37,108 bases of DNA from Bacteroidaceae bacterium (lineage in GTDB: Bacteria; Bacteroidota; Bacteroidia; Bacteroidales; Bacteroidaceae): positions 1 through 37,108 of the forward strand of contig JAFQEZ010000071.1 in assembly GCA_017398805.1 (NCBI GenBank), written 5' to 3'. Made by a program: the position numbers and the translations under genes. Positions 17,972-25,889 of the stretch are shown here, in pieces. Below the pieces are notes generated by a model. That model was not told where the DNA came from. It did not search any database and saw only the letters and a list, made by a program, of their open reading frames with translations. Every line of letters starts with the position of its first letter. Within the stretch, counting starts at the first letter, position 1.

Positions 17972-18973
17972 ATGAAACGGAATATATTATTTTCGGTGCT
18001 GTTTCTTTTGGGCATCATGTTATGCAGTAACGGTGCTGTTGCGCAGGAGTTCCCAAAGAAGGCTTATGGGAGTGTGACCGAGGAACGTGCGAGGAACATT
18101 GTAGGTTTTCTTGCCAATGACAGGCTCGAAGGGCGTGATGCAGGAACGCGTGGAGGTGATTTGGCTGCTGAATATATCGTATCGCTTCTAAAGGAGTGGG
18201 GTGTAGAACCGTTTCTTGAAGGCGGTTACTATCAACATTTCCAGGCTGCGAAGAATGGTAACAGTTGGGTTACTGAGGCCGATTTTGACATCTCGGGAAT
18301 CATTGCCGGCGGTTGCGAGAACCGCTTCATGAAGAATATACTTGCGGCAATTCCCGGAAAAGAGGAGGGATATGTTATAGTGGGTGCGCACTATGATCAT
18401 TTGGGTGTTGACCCCTCCCTTGCCGGTGATACATGTTTCAACGGGGCCGATGACAATGCGTCGGGTGTATCGGCGGTCCTGCAGATTGCCCGTGCGATAA
18501 AGATGAGTGGCAAACAGCCGCGCCGCACAATAATATTCGCTTTGTGGGACGGGGAGGAGAAAGGGCTTCTGGGCTCAAGGTATTTTGTCAAGAAATGCTC
18601 CTTTTTATCGGAGGTTTCTGCCTATATGAACTTTGATATGGTAGGACGTGACCCGGCAGGAAAACCCGGTCATCTGAGCTATATGTACAGCGCAGGTAAT
18701 CCACTCTTCGGCGAGTGGTTGAAGAGTGATGTCAAGGAACGTGGGTTCTGTTTCATTCCGTTCTATAATGCATCGGAGAATCTTATCGGCGGCAGTGACA
18801 ATACACCTTTTGCAAGAAAGAATGTCCCTATAGTGTGGTATCACACCGAGGGACATCCCGACTATCATCGTCCGTCGGACAGTGCCGACAAAATCAATTA
18901 CCGTAAACTTACGGATATTACGCGTGCCGCATTGCTCTGCGTGTGGCGATTGGCCAACGTAGGCAGTTATTGA
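17972..18973 (+). CDS. Secreted M28-family zinc peptidase
   Basis: A 333-residue protein with a signal peptide (about 1-24, ending GAVAQ). The M28 metal-ligand set is complete: HYD (His140, Asp142), GADDNASG (Asp160 bridging), DGEEKG (Glu195 general base, Glu196), NFDMVG (Asp222) and DYHRPSDS (His299). These co-catalytic di-zinc enzymes are usually aminopeptidases in the periplasm or outside the cell. It is transcribed away from mraZ and ends 3 nt before the convergent nhaA stop. Confidence 0.93.
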   Translation: MKRNILFSVLFLLGIMLCSNGAVAQEFPKKAYGSVTEERARNIVGFLANDRLEGRDAGTRGGDLAAEYIVSLLKEWGVEPFLEGGYYQHFQAAKNGNSWVTEADFDISGIIAGGCENRFMKNILAAIPGKEEGYVIVGAHYDHLGVDPSLAGDTCFNGADDNASGVSAVLQIARAIKMSGKQPRRTIIFALWDGEEKGLLGSRYFVKKCSFLSEVSAYMNFDMVGRDPAGKPGHLSYMYSAGNPLFGEWLKSDVKERGFCFIPFYNASENLIGGSDNTPFARKNVPIVWYHTEGHPDYHRPSDSADKINYRKLTDITRAALLCVWRLANVGSY

Positions 18974-18976
18974 CGG

Positions 18977-20335
18977 TCACTCGCCTACATTCTCCTTGGG
19001 CAGGTATCTGTTCAGCAGAATGCATCCTATTATTGCCGATACAAGAGAACCGCACAGGATTCCTAATTTTGCCTGGCCCAGCAATACCTGTCCGTTCTCG
19101 CCGAGTGATGCGTATGAGAGGTCGGCGATAAATATCGATACAGTGAGCCCGATTCCGCACAACATGCACACCGATGCAAAAGCCTTCCAGTTGCTTCCTT
19201 CGGGAAGCTGTACAATCCTGCACTTTATCGCAAGCCATGAGAATGAGAACACTCCGACGAATTTGCCCAATATAAGTCCTGTCATCACTGCCATCCCTAC
19301 ACCGCCGGCAATGTCTCCTGCACTCATCGAAGAGAGGTCGACACCCACATTCGCGAATGCGAACAGAGGAATCACAATGTAACCGATTATCTTGTGGAGG
19401 TTATCCTCGAGTTCCTGCAACGGGCTTATCAGCTTGTCGGCTGCCGACTCTATACTTTTAAGTTTATGTACCTCCTCGTGTGTAAGAATCATCGTGTGGT
19501 GTTTGCCGTTGACACTTGTGACAGGGAATGAGTTTATATTCTCTCTGATGCGCTCAATGTAGTGTGGCGAACCCTTGCGTTGTGATGCAGGGATGCAGAA
19601 TGCCACAATCACTCCAGCAATCGTTGCATGTATTCCCGAATTGAGCATTGCGTACCATAAGGCAAGGCCTGCTGCAAGATAGAACGATTTCTTCATAATC
19701 CTTGTCATATTTCCTATAAGCAGGATTACCAGGAACAGGAGAGCAAACAACAGGTAGTTCACATGTATGGTCGAAGAGTAGAACAGCGCTATGACAATGA
19801 TACCTCCGAGGTCATCGGCAACGGCAAGTGCTGCAAGGAACATCTTCAGTCCCAAAGGTACTCTTGTCTTGAAAATAGAAAGCACTCCAAGCGAGAATGC
19901 GATGTCTGTTGCCATAGGTATTGCCAAGCCTCTTTGCATCTCGGCATTGTCAGGGCATACAAGCCAGAAGAAGATTACCGGCACAATCATTCCTCCGCAA
20001 GCTCCTATGATGGGCAGCATTGCCTTCTGCCGTGTCGATAGTTCGCCCACAAGTATCTCCCTCTTTATCTCAAGGCCTACCGAGAGAAAGAACAGAGCCA
20101 TCAGAAAATCATTGATAACCATCATCAGCGACATCGGATGCCCGTTGTGGCTGAACAGGTTGAACTCGCCTACCGACAAGGTTACCTCGTGCTGCCAAAG
20201 GCGGAAATATTCATCTTTCAATGGACTGTTCGCTGCAATGAGCGCAAGTATTGTAAAAACGATAAGTACACCGCTGGCGCTGACATACCGTTTTATCATG
20301 CTTTTGAAACTGTAGTTGTTCTTCATTACATTCAC
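18977..20335 (-). CDS. nhaA: Na+/H+ antiporter NhaA
   Basis: A 452-residue, 12-TM-type antiporter exchanging sodium for protons. The ion-binding region is intact: MATDIAFSLGVL (Asp144, equivalent to E. coli D133) and AVADDLGGIIVIALFY (Asp174-Asp175, equivalent to D163-D164). A hydrophilic loop of about 70 residues near 265-335 makes it longer than E. coli NhaA (388). The start could be Met1 (20335) or Met4 (20326); the promoter position leaves only about 9 nt before Met1, so Met4 is plausible. Confidence 0.96.
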   Translation of the reverse strand: MNVMKNNYSFKSMIKRYVSASGVLIVFTILALIAANSPLKDEYFRLWQHEVTLSVGEFNLFSHNGHPMSLMMVINDFLMALFFLSVGLEIKREILVGELSTRQKAMLPIIGACGGMIVPVIFFWLVCPDNAEMQRGLAIPMATDIAFSLGVLSIFKTRVPLGLKMFLAALAVADDLGGIIVIALFYSSTIHVNYLLFALLFLVILLIGNMTRIMKKSFYLAAGLALWYAMLNSGIHATIAGVIVAFCIPASQRKGSPHYIERIRENINSFPVTSVNGKHHTMILTHEEVHKLKSIESAADKLISPLQELEDNLHKIIGYIVIPLFAFANVGVDLSSMSAGDIAGGVGMAVMTGLILGKFVGVFSFSWLAIKCRIVQLPEGSNWKAFASVCMLCGIGLTVSIFIADLSYASLGENGQVLLGQAKLGILCGSLVSAIIGCILLNRYLPKENVGE

Positions 20336-20350
20336 TTTTTAAAAGGAATG

Positions 20351-20358
20351 CAAAATTA
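20351..20358 (-). promoter_or_regulatory. -7 box for nhaA
   Basis: TAATTTTG on the minus strand matches TAnnTTTG. No clear TTTG is seen 19-21 bp upstream. The predicted transcript start is near 20344, giving a very short leader. Confidence 0.5.
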
Positions 20359-20500
20359 CAACCTTTTGTGCGTCGCAGGAACTGTGAATTATTGTTAATT
20401 TGAAATTTAACTATCGGTTTTGTCAATAGATAATGCTTTGTTTAGGGTACAGAGAACGGAGAAAAGATGAAAGTTGAAAGATGAAAGAGTACAGAGAACA

Positions 20501-20578
20501 GATGAAAGCTTGTGCAAGCGAGCGAAAGCCAAGTTTACTTGAGTTTTTACAGCGAGTGCAGCCAAGTTTCAAGCCCAC
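20501..20578 (+). repeat. 78-bp direct repeat, copy 1
   Basis: Matches 20716-20793 at 75 of 78 positions. Its core is the perfect palindrome CAAGTTTACTTG followed by a TTTTTACAGCGAGTGCAG-like segment. Diverged relatives are at 24452-24503 and 37006-37058 in opposite orientation. Confidence 0.8.
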
Positions 20579-20715
20579 AAGGTGAGGTGAAAGGTGAAAG
20601 GTGAAAGTGGAAAGTGGGAGCCGTAGGGGCATCCCTTGTGGGTGCCCTAAAGAGTACAACGCCGTAGGGGCGGTACCGGCGTGTCCGCCCAAAAGAGCAA
20701 AGAGTACAGATGAAA

Positions 20716-20793
20716 GATGAAAGCTTGTGCAAGCGAGCGAAATCCAAGTTTACTTGAGTTTTTACAGCGAGCGCAGCCAAGTTTCAATCCCAC
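20716..20793 (+). repeat. 78-bp direct repeat, copy 2
   Basis: Second copy of the element at 20501-20578, differing at three positions. The two copies are 215 bp apart and flank the GC-rich module. Confidence 0.8.
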
Positions 20794-20843
20794 GGAGTGG
20801 GGTTAAAGGTTAAAGGTTAAAGGTGAAAACTGCGGGTAAGCGA

Positions 20844-20880
20844 GTGCCCCAGAAAGTTAGGCTCTAACTTTCTGGGGCAC
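20844..20880 (-). terminator. Perfect 17-bp hairpin after BspA-like gene
   Basis: GTGCCCCAGAAAGTTAG, loop GCT, and its exact reverse complement. It lies 44 nt beyond the stop of the BspA-like gene. Neither strand has an adjacent T-tract, so it may end transcription, stabilise a 3' end or be a mobile palindromic element. Confidence 0.55.
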
Positions 20881-20923
20881 ATCTAAAGTGAAACGGGTCA
20901 CCCACGTGAGTTGTGAGTGCAGA

Positions 20924-23845
20924 TTATCTTATCTGTATTTTCTTGGTTATATTGCCAACCTTAACAATATAAGTTCCGCTGTTAAGAGTAATTTCTTTTT
21001 CCGGTCCATTGTATACAACAGCGCCGAAAAGTGTGTATACAAATACCGTCTCATTTTCATTATAGCCATTTATATAAACCGTATTGCCTGCAGTCTGTAT
21101 AGTTATGTTCTTCTCTCTGTTCTCTTTTATGCCGGTTGGGAACGAAGTCTCAAAACTCTGTTCTTCGCCGTAAACGGTTTCTTTCGCTGTTCTTGCGTAT
21201 GCACGGCACATATATATAGTGCCATACTCAAGTTCTTCAATAATAACGCTCATACGCTGCCCGGTGGCGGTGACTCTCCTTACGTTTCCGTCGCTGTGTG
21301 TGTTGTGCATAGTTGCGGCCTCAGCTTTGCCAACCGGCCAATATTCAAATCCTTGCTCAATAATATCGTCGGAGCCTGCAAGAACATAGCCGCTCAGGCG
21401 GGCTGCATTAGTTCCGGCCGATGCAGTGGCGTATGTGTGAACGGTTGGTGTGAAATAGACGTATGCATCGGCTGTCCCGAACCCAATCCACTCGCCATAG
21501 TAGCTCTTTCCGCTTGCTGCTGTATAGTATGGGCGATATTTGTAGTATGTGTTTGCGCTCAGGTTGTGCAGTGCACCTTCCATAACACCTTCGTGTACGG
21601 CACAGCTTACAATCTCCGACGGTACAAGGTCGGGCGCATCAATGCGGCGCCATTCAAACCCTGTGCCGGCCTCTTCGTTGGCTATGTTTGCTTCGGCGCA
21701 GATGATTGCCTTTGTGTTGCTTGTTGCCTTTGCCTTGAGTGTGTTGAACTTAAGAGGCTCTGTGCGTACTGTTACCTGTTTCTCAATTCTTCCGGCCTCT
21801 TCGGTTGTCACATAATATGTGAACGAGTATTCCGTGTCGGGGTCAAGGCCGGTGATTGTCATATTTTCGCTATTGAACTCACCGTCAACGAAACCGTTCT
21901 CAAGCAGGGTGGCATCACCCACATCGTGGGTACCCTTTAAAGAGATTGTGGTGGCTGTTGTTGCAGTGACGTTGCAGTCTACAGTTATGCTACTTGTGGT
22001 TATCGTTTTGGATGTTCCATAGTAGATCCCATAGTTCTCATATTTCACATAAGGCTGCAAGGTGTATGTAGTGGACGGCGTGAGCCCATCGACAAGCACA
22101 TTAAATTTGTCATCTGCTACATAATATCGTCCGTTTACATTCACTCCAACTTCTATGGGTGATAGATAATCATCGCTGTATGTTCCTGCGATTTTCAGGA
22201 TTGCGGTTGTCTGCGTAGTAGTGAGGTTGGCAATAGCTATACTTGGCGTTTTTGTGGTAAAATACATATAGTCGCCATAATGGATAACAGAATCAATTAT
22301 ACAGTATACTCTATAGCCATATTGACTTGATGGTCCTAGATTTTTCAGCTCTAATTCCTTGTAGTTTTTTTCTGCAGTGTAACGTTCGCCGTTGAATTCT
22401 ACACCAATTTCGTTTATTGGGCTGTTTAGTCCAATAGTGTCCCCTTCGCTGAAGTTGATTTTCGCAGTTGTGAGTGTAGTGGTAGATGAGCTTGTGGGTT
22501 TTATCGCTTTTGTACGTATGGTGGTTGATGTAGTATGTTTTTGGTCATTGTATTTATATTTCAGTATTACAGGATACTCGGTTGCAATCTGTAAATTCGA
22601 ACTCAAGTATTTTCCATCATTGTCGGGGATGATATCCTCTCCGTTTATGTTTACTGCACGAAAAATAATATTGTTCGGCGCAGTTGATAATGCGATATTT
22701 TCTGGTATAATCAATGTGTCGTTTAATGCAACAGATATCGAGTGGTAATCTGTCTGTACATCACCGAGCATCACCATCTTTGCTTTGCAATTCAATGATT
22801 TTTTTAAATATTCGGTTGCATTTTTGTAATTTGAGTTGTTGATAGGGTGGTTGAAGTAGTATAGTGAAGAGTTTTGTGTTAAGTTGGTCGGAATAACTCT
22901 GTAATAGCTATTATAATCTATGAAGAGGAGTGTAATATGTTTAGAGTTATTGCCAAATTCCAGATTCATTTGTTGCGGTTTGCTGATTGTTATTGTGTCT
23001 ATATTTTTTAAGCGGAAAGGAGTGTAACCAGTCGCATAATCTCTCTTAAAATCGAGTTCTTTTCCAATGAATACAGTCTCTAATGGACAATCGTAGAACA
23101 GACCTTTACCTTTTGTTTGTGTGTAAGGATTTCCATAATACTGATATCCTAATAGTAATTTGCCTTCACCTTCTTTGATGTGTAAGTTTTTTAGTGCTGT
23201 GCAACCACCGAATGCATAATTTCCAATGCTTGTGACGTTCTTTCCTATCACAATACTTGTCAGCCCAGTACAATTCTCGAACGCACTGATTCCAATGATT
23301 GTTACACTGTTAGGTATTGTAACGCTCGTAAGGCTTGTGCATCCGTAAAAAGCCTTGGACGCAATAACTGTAACACCGTCGGGGATAACAAGATCGGTAA
23401 CGAGTTCGCCGTTTAAATAAAGGTTGTGAGCTTTTTTCAATGGATTATCGGCAAAAATAATGTCACACCAAGCAGCAATGTCGCTTATATGTACTTCTTC
23501 TAAGAAGTTGCATCCATCGAACGCCACTTCTCCAATACTTGTAACACTATTAGGTATTGTTATGCTTGTAAGCCCGGTGCAACTAGAAAACGTTGATTCT
23601 TGAATTCTTGTGACACTGTAAGTTGTGCCATTGTAGGTTACACTTTCGGGGATTGATACAGTGCCGGTGTACTCGTCGGAATAGGCGGAGCCGTAACTTC
23701 CTTTATAGGTTACTGCAACAGTTTTATCCTCGGCAGATAAAATTTTGTAATAAATACCATCTACTTCAAAATCGTGTGCGCGTGCGCCGGTTGTCGCAAT
23801 GCATAGCAGTGCGGCAAAGAATAATTTAAGGTAACGATGCTTCAT
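20924..23845 (-). CDS. BspA-like leucine-rich repeat surface protein
   Basis: A 973-residue secreted protein. I chose Met at 23845 because it begins a good signal peptide (MKHRYLKLFFAALLCIATTGARA); the open frame upstream lies in the structured leader. Residues about 60-280 hold LRR_5 (BspA-type) repeats with the words LTSITIPNSVTSIG and LTSVTIPNSVT. Residues about 450-900 look like a series of beta-sandwich (fibronectin-III-like) modules (SSTTTLTTAKI, LTPSTTYTLQPYV). The last 65 or so residues end SGTYIVKVGNITKKIQIR, like the C-terminal sorting-type domain of secreted Bacteroidota proteins. BspA proteins are adhesins or surface-binding proteins; the ligand is unknown. It has its own promoter at 24193-24224. 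Confidence 0.9.
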   Translation of the reverse strand: MKHRYLKLFFAALLCIATTGARAHDFEVDGIYYKILSAEDKTVAVTYKGSYGSAYSDEYTGTVSIPESVTYNGTTYSVTRIQESTFSSCTGLTSITIPNSVTSIGEVAFDGCNFLEEVHISDIAAWCDIIFADNPLKKAHNLYLNGELVTDLVIPDGVTVIASKAFYGCTSLTSVTIPNSVTIIGISAFENCTGLTSIVIGKNVTSIGNYAFGGCTALKNLHIKEGEGKLLLGYQYYGNPYTQTKGKGLFYDCPLETVFIGKELDFKRDYATGYTPFRLKNIDTITISKPQQMNLEFGNNSKHITLLFIDYNSYYRVIPTNLTQNSSLYYFNHPINNSNYKNATEYLKKSLNCKAKMVMLGDVQTDYHSISVALNDTLIIPENIALSTAPNNIIFRAVNINGEDIIPDNDGKYLSSNLQIATEYPVILKYKYNDQKHTTSTTIRTKAIKPTSSSTTTLTTAKINFSEGDTIGLNSPINEIGVEFNGERYTAEKNYKELELKNLGPSSQYGYRVYCIIDSVIHYGDYMYFTTKTPSIAIANLTTTQTTAILKIAGTYSDDYLSPIEVGVNVNGRYYVADDKFNVLVDGLTPSTTYTLQPYVKYENYGIYYGTSKTITTSSITVDCNVTATTATTISLKGTHDVGDATLLENGFVDGEFNSENMTITGLDPDTEYSFTYYVTTEEAGRIEKQVTVRTEPLKFNTLKAKATSNTKAIICAEANIANEEAGTGFEWRRIDAPDLVPSEIVSCAVHEGVMEGALHNLSANTYYKYRPYYTAASGKSYYGEWIGFGTADAYVYFTPTVHTYATASAGTNAARLSGYVLAGSDDIIEQGFEYWPVGKAEAATMHNTHSDGNVRRVTATGQRMSVIIEELEYGTIYMCRAYARTAKETVYGEEQSFETSFPTGIKENREKNITIQTAGNTVYINGYNENETVFVYTLFGAVVYNGPEKEITLNSGTYIVKVGNITKKIQIR

Positions 23846-24186
23846 TTTGATTAATCTCTTTTGCCACGCAGTTCCCCCGGATGTGGCAATTATATAAAAA
23901 GAAGGCGTAGGAACTGTACCGGTTGCCCGTTCCACATTCCGAGGCCTTCGCATTGCCTATCACTGTCGAAACGAGCAACGCAGAGCCTACGCCGATATGT
24001 ACAAATGCACGTGTGGCATTACGCCAACGTGGATAATATACACACCACAAGGCATCTACCGTTGCTTTGTCTGTGACAGTGATTCAGAAGTTGCGAAGTT
24101 CCGGAATGTCAAGAACAAAGCGTCAAGTAAACGCTTCTTAAATATTTTCTTTAACCCAACCGCCCCGTTAGGCTCTGCGGGTTAAA
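23846..24186 (-). promoter_or_regulatory. Long structured 5' leader of BspA-like gene
   Basis: The predicted transcript begins near 24186 and runs about 340 nt before the start codon. In 5' to 3' order on the minus strand: (1) hairpin CTTTAACCC/GGGTTAAAG (24179-24187 with 24149-24157); (2) a 22-codon ORF (24055-23987); (3) a long hairpin with arms GGCGTAGG (23986-23993) and CCTACGCC (23904-23911), an inner GTTGCTCG/CGGGCAAC helix, and the T-rich TTCTTTTTATAT right after, as in an intrinsic terminator; (4) hairpin TTGCCAC/GTGGCAA (23861-23889) 16 nt before the start codon. The loop of (4) contains GGAACTG (23869-23875), which can pair with CAGTTCC (23910-23916) in the 3' arm of (3). This is the layout of an attenuator or riboswitch-like leader; the ligand or signal is unknown. 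Confidence 0.6.
23987..24055 (-). CDS. Possible 22-residue leader peptide
   Basis: A short ATG-initiated frame (begins MPCGVYIIHVG) whose TAG stop falls inside the 5' arm GGCGTAGG of the terminator-like hairpin. A ribosome finishing here would block that arm, as in translation-controlled attenuation. The peptide also resembles the GxYIxxVG end of the downstream protein, so it could instead be a decayed gene 3' end. No expression evidence. Confidence 0.3.
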   Translation of the reverse strand: MPCGVYIIHVGVMPHVHLYISA

Positions 24187-24192
24187 GTTGTG

Positions 24193-24224
24193 CAAATGTA
24201 ATTAAAATTCAATATGATGACAAA
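24193..24224 (-). promoter_or_regulatory. Promoter of BspA-like gene
   Basis: TTTG (24221-24224), exactly 20 bp, then TACATTTG (24193-24200) on the minus strand: a perfect Bacteroidota promoter. It sets the long leader described above. Confidence 0.8.
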
Positions 24225-24627
24225 TTATAAAGAATATTTTCTTATAGAAGCGGGTTTCGTCTATTTCGCCATTTTTTTACATTCAAAAATGCCTGTTTCT
24301 TTCTTTTTTGCGGTTGCATAGCCTTTTCTATGCGCCATTGTTGCACGAACTCACTCCCGTTCGGCAAAGTAAGTAAACTTTCTTTGCTCTCACTTACCCG
24401 TGACTTTCAAAAAAATAAAAAAACATATTATTTGTCTTGCGCGAAAATAGGCTGCACTCGCTGAAAAACTTGCAAGTAAACTTGCGTTTTGCTCGTTTGC
24501 ACTATTTTTGTGCTCTATAAAAATTTGACGATATAAATTTAAACAGCTTCTAATATATTTTGTACACAATAGAGTAAATTTTTAAAGAATTGCATAGCGG
24601 ATAGTGTCCTAATATGAGGTTGTTTGA
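24225..24627. repeat. Gene-free stretch with dispersed repeats
   Basis: No gene seen. It contains a 6-bp inverted repeat GCATAG/CTATGC (24316-24333), a CAAAGTAAGTAAACTTTCTTTG imperfect palindrome region (about 24364-24386), a minus-strand relative of the 78-bp repeat (24452-24503, core CAAGTAAACTTG) and the longer copy of the element also found upstream of recO (24513-24553, minus). Confidence 0.55.
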
Positions 24628-24688
24628 TATTTTGTAACAACTTTGTTAGTAATAATCTTGTTACTAATAAAACTATTACTTATTTTTG
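24628..24688 (+). promoter_or_regulatory. ATPase promoter with 15-bp iterated repeats
   Basis: CTTG (24657-24660), 20 bp, then TATTTTTG (24681-24688) form a good promoter with a roughly 14-nt leader. Overlapping it are two direct repeats TTGTTAGTAATAA (24643-24655) and TTGTTACTAATAA (24658-24670) at a 15-bp step, with weaker units before and after. TTAGTAA (24646-24652) and TTACTAA (24661-24667) also make an inverted pair. This looks like an operator. Confidence 0.6.
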
Positions 24689-24707
24689 CAAAAATAAAAA
24701 AGCTGTT

Positions 24708-25835
24708 ATGGAGAATAAACCTTTTATATTCGGAGTTGCAACCTCGGGAGATAATTTTACCGACAGAAAGAATGAGACAGCCAGGCTGCTTACCAATTTC
24801 AGGCACGGAATAAATACAGTGCTTATATCTCCGCGCCGTTGGGGAAAGACATCTTTGGTGCAGAAAGTGTGTAATCTTGCAATATCTGATGATCTTAAGA
24901 TAGTTTATTTGGATATATTTTCGTGCCGTAGCGATAGGGAGTTCTATGATTCTTTTGCTTCGGCTGTATTGAGGCAGACTTCATCTAAATGGGATGAATG
25001 GGTAGAAAACGCGAAACCCTTCCTTTCACGTATAAGTCCTAAAATCTCTTTTGGCACAGACCCGATGACCGATTTCTCCATTTCGCTTGAGTTTAACCCA
25101 AAGAGCGATGATATAACAGAGATTCTTCAGCTTCCCGAAAAGATTGCTCAGAAGAAAGGTTGCAGAATTGTTGTTTGCATTGATGAGTTCCAGCAAATAG
25201 CAGAATTCAGCGACTCAAAGAATTTCCAAAAAAGATTGAGAACTGTATGGCAGTTGCAGAAAAGTGTTTCGTACTGCTTGTTTGGCAGCAAAAAGCATTT
25301 GATGAATGAATTGTTCGAGAAAAAGAGCTTGCCGTTTTATAAGTTTGGCGATGCTATCTATCTTCAAAAGATACCAACGGCCGATTGGGTTGATTATATC
25401 TGCGGTAGATTTGTGGCTACAGGAAAAAGCATATCACCGGAGCTTGCGCAGAAAGTGTGCGACACGGTAGAAAATCACTCTTCGTACGTTCAACAACTTG
25501 CCTGGCTCATTTGGGTGAACACTGATAAAGTGGCTACAGAAAAAGAATTCGAGGAGGCTTACAAAGATATACTTGATCAAAATACGCCCCTCTTCGAAAA
25601 ACAGACAGAAAACCTGTCGGCCTATCAAGTAAACTTTTTGCGTGCTGTTTGTGATGGTATTCATAAAGAGTTTTCAACGCAGGAGGTTATCCAAAAATAC
25701 AGGTTAGGTTCATCGGCCAATGTCGCAACGGTGAAAAGGGCTCTAATAAAGAAAGAACTTATAGAAATAGAAAAGCGTGAAGTTACAATATCTGATCCAT
25801 TGCTAAAGGTCTGGCTACATAGAGAGTTGTTATAA
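24708..25835 (+). CDS. ATPase_2-type AAA ATPase with C-terminal winged helix
   Basis: A 375-residue cytoplasmic protein. I chose the start at 24708 (MENKPFIFG) because upstream codons overlap the promoter. Walker A is SPRRWGKTS (about 41-49) and Walker B is VVCIDE (about 155-160), followed by FQQIAEF and a sensor-like region YCLFGSKKHLMNELF. The C-terminal 65 or so residues (STQEVIQKYRLGSSANVATVKRALIKKELIE) look like a winged helix. This matches the ATPase_2 (archaeal-type, STAND-like) family, common in Bacteroidota in many copies and of unclear function. It is a lone plus-strand gene among minus-strand neighbours, bracketed by repeats and a strong terminator. Confidence 0.85.
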   Translation: MENKPFIFGVATSGDNFTDRKNETARLLTNFRHGINTVLISPRRWGKTSLVQKVCNLAISDDLKIVYLDIFSCRSDREFYDSFASAVLRQTSSKWDEWVENAKPFLSRISPKISFGTDPMTDFSISLEFNPKSDDITEILQLPEKIAQKKGCRIVVCIDEFQQIAEFSDSKNFQKRLRTVWQLQKSVSYCLFGSKKHLMNELFEKKSLPFYKFGDAIYLQKIPTADWVDYICGRFVATGKSISPELAQKVCDTVENHSSYVQQLAWLIWVNTDKVATEKEFEEAYKDILDQNTPLFEKQTENLSAYQVNFLRAVCDGIHKEFSTQEVIQKYRLGSSANVATVKRALIKKELIEIEKREVTISDPLLKVWLHRELL

Positions 25836-25877
25836 CTAAATGAGCCGTGTCAAAATTTTGACACAGCTCATTTAGTT
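25834..25877. terminator. Bidirectional terminator, 44-bp near-palindrome
   Basis: AACTAAATGAGC and GCTCATTTAGTT flank GTGTCAAAA/TTTTGACAC, with a single mismatched position (25846/25865). The first arm includes the last two bases of the ATPase stop codon. It sits between the convergent ATPase and C1 peptidase genes, and the plus strand continues into TTTTC. Confidence 0.85.
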
Positions 25878-25889
25878 TTCATTCTGCAA

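Larger units (their letters stand above)
20451..20843. repeat. Composite intergenic repeat region
   Basis: There is no coding capacity I trust here. The stretch is built of short purine-rich tandem words (GAAAGGT and GGTTAAA units at about 20587-20617 and 20803-20829), two 78-bp near-identical copies (listed separately) and a GC-rich module at 20620-20690 with GCCGTAGGGGC twice and GGGCGG / CCGCCC arms. Confidence 0.7.

Noticed and set aside
20888-21940. 350-codon open frame on the plus strand
   Set aside because: Antisense to the BspA-like gene, Cys-rich and without recognisable features.
23826-24050. 74-codon open frame on the minus strand across the BspA leader
   Set aside because: Non-ATG start and overlaps hairpins and the true gene start; better explained as structured RNA without stops by chance. 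If homologues conserved it as protein this would need revision.
24624-24707. Upstream in-frame extension of the ATPase gene
   Set aside because: It covers the promoter and the 15-bp repeats; the Met at 24708 lies a suitable distance behind the -7 box.
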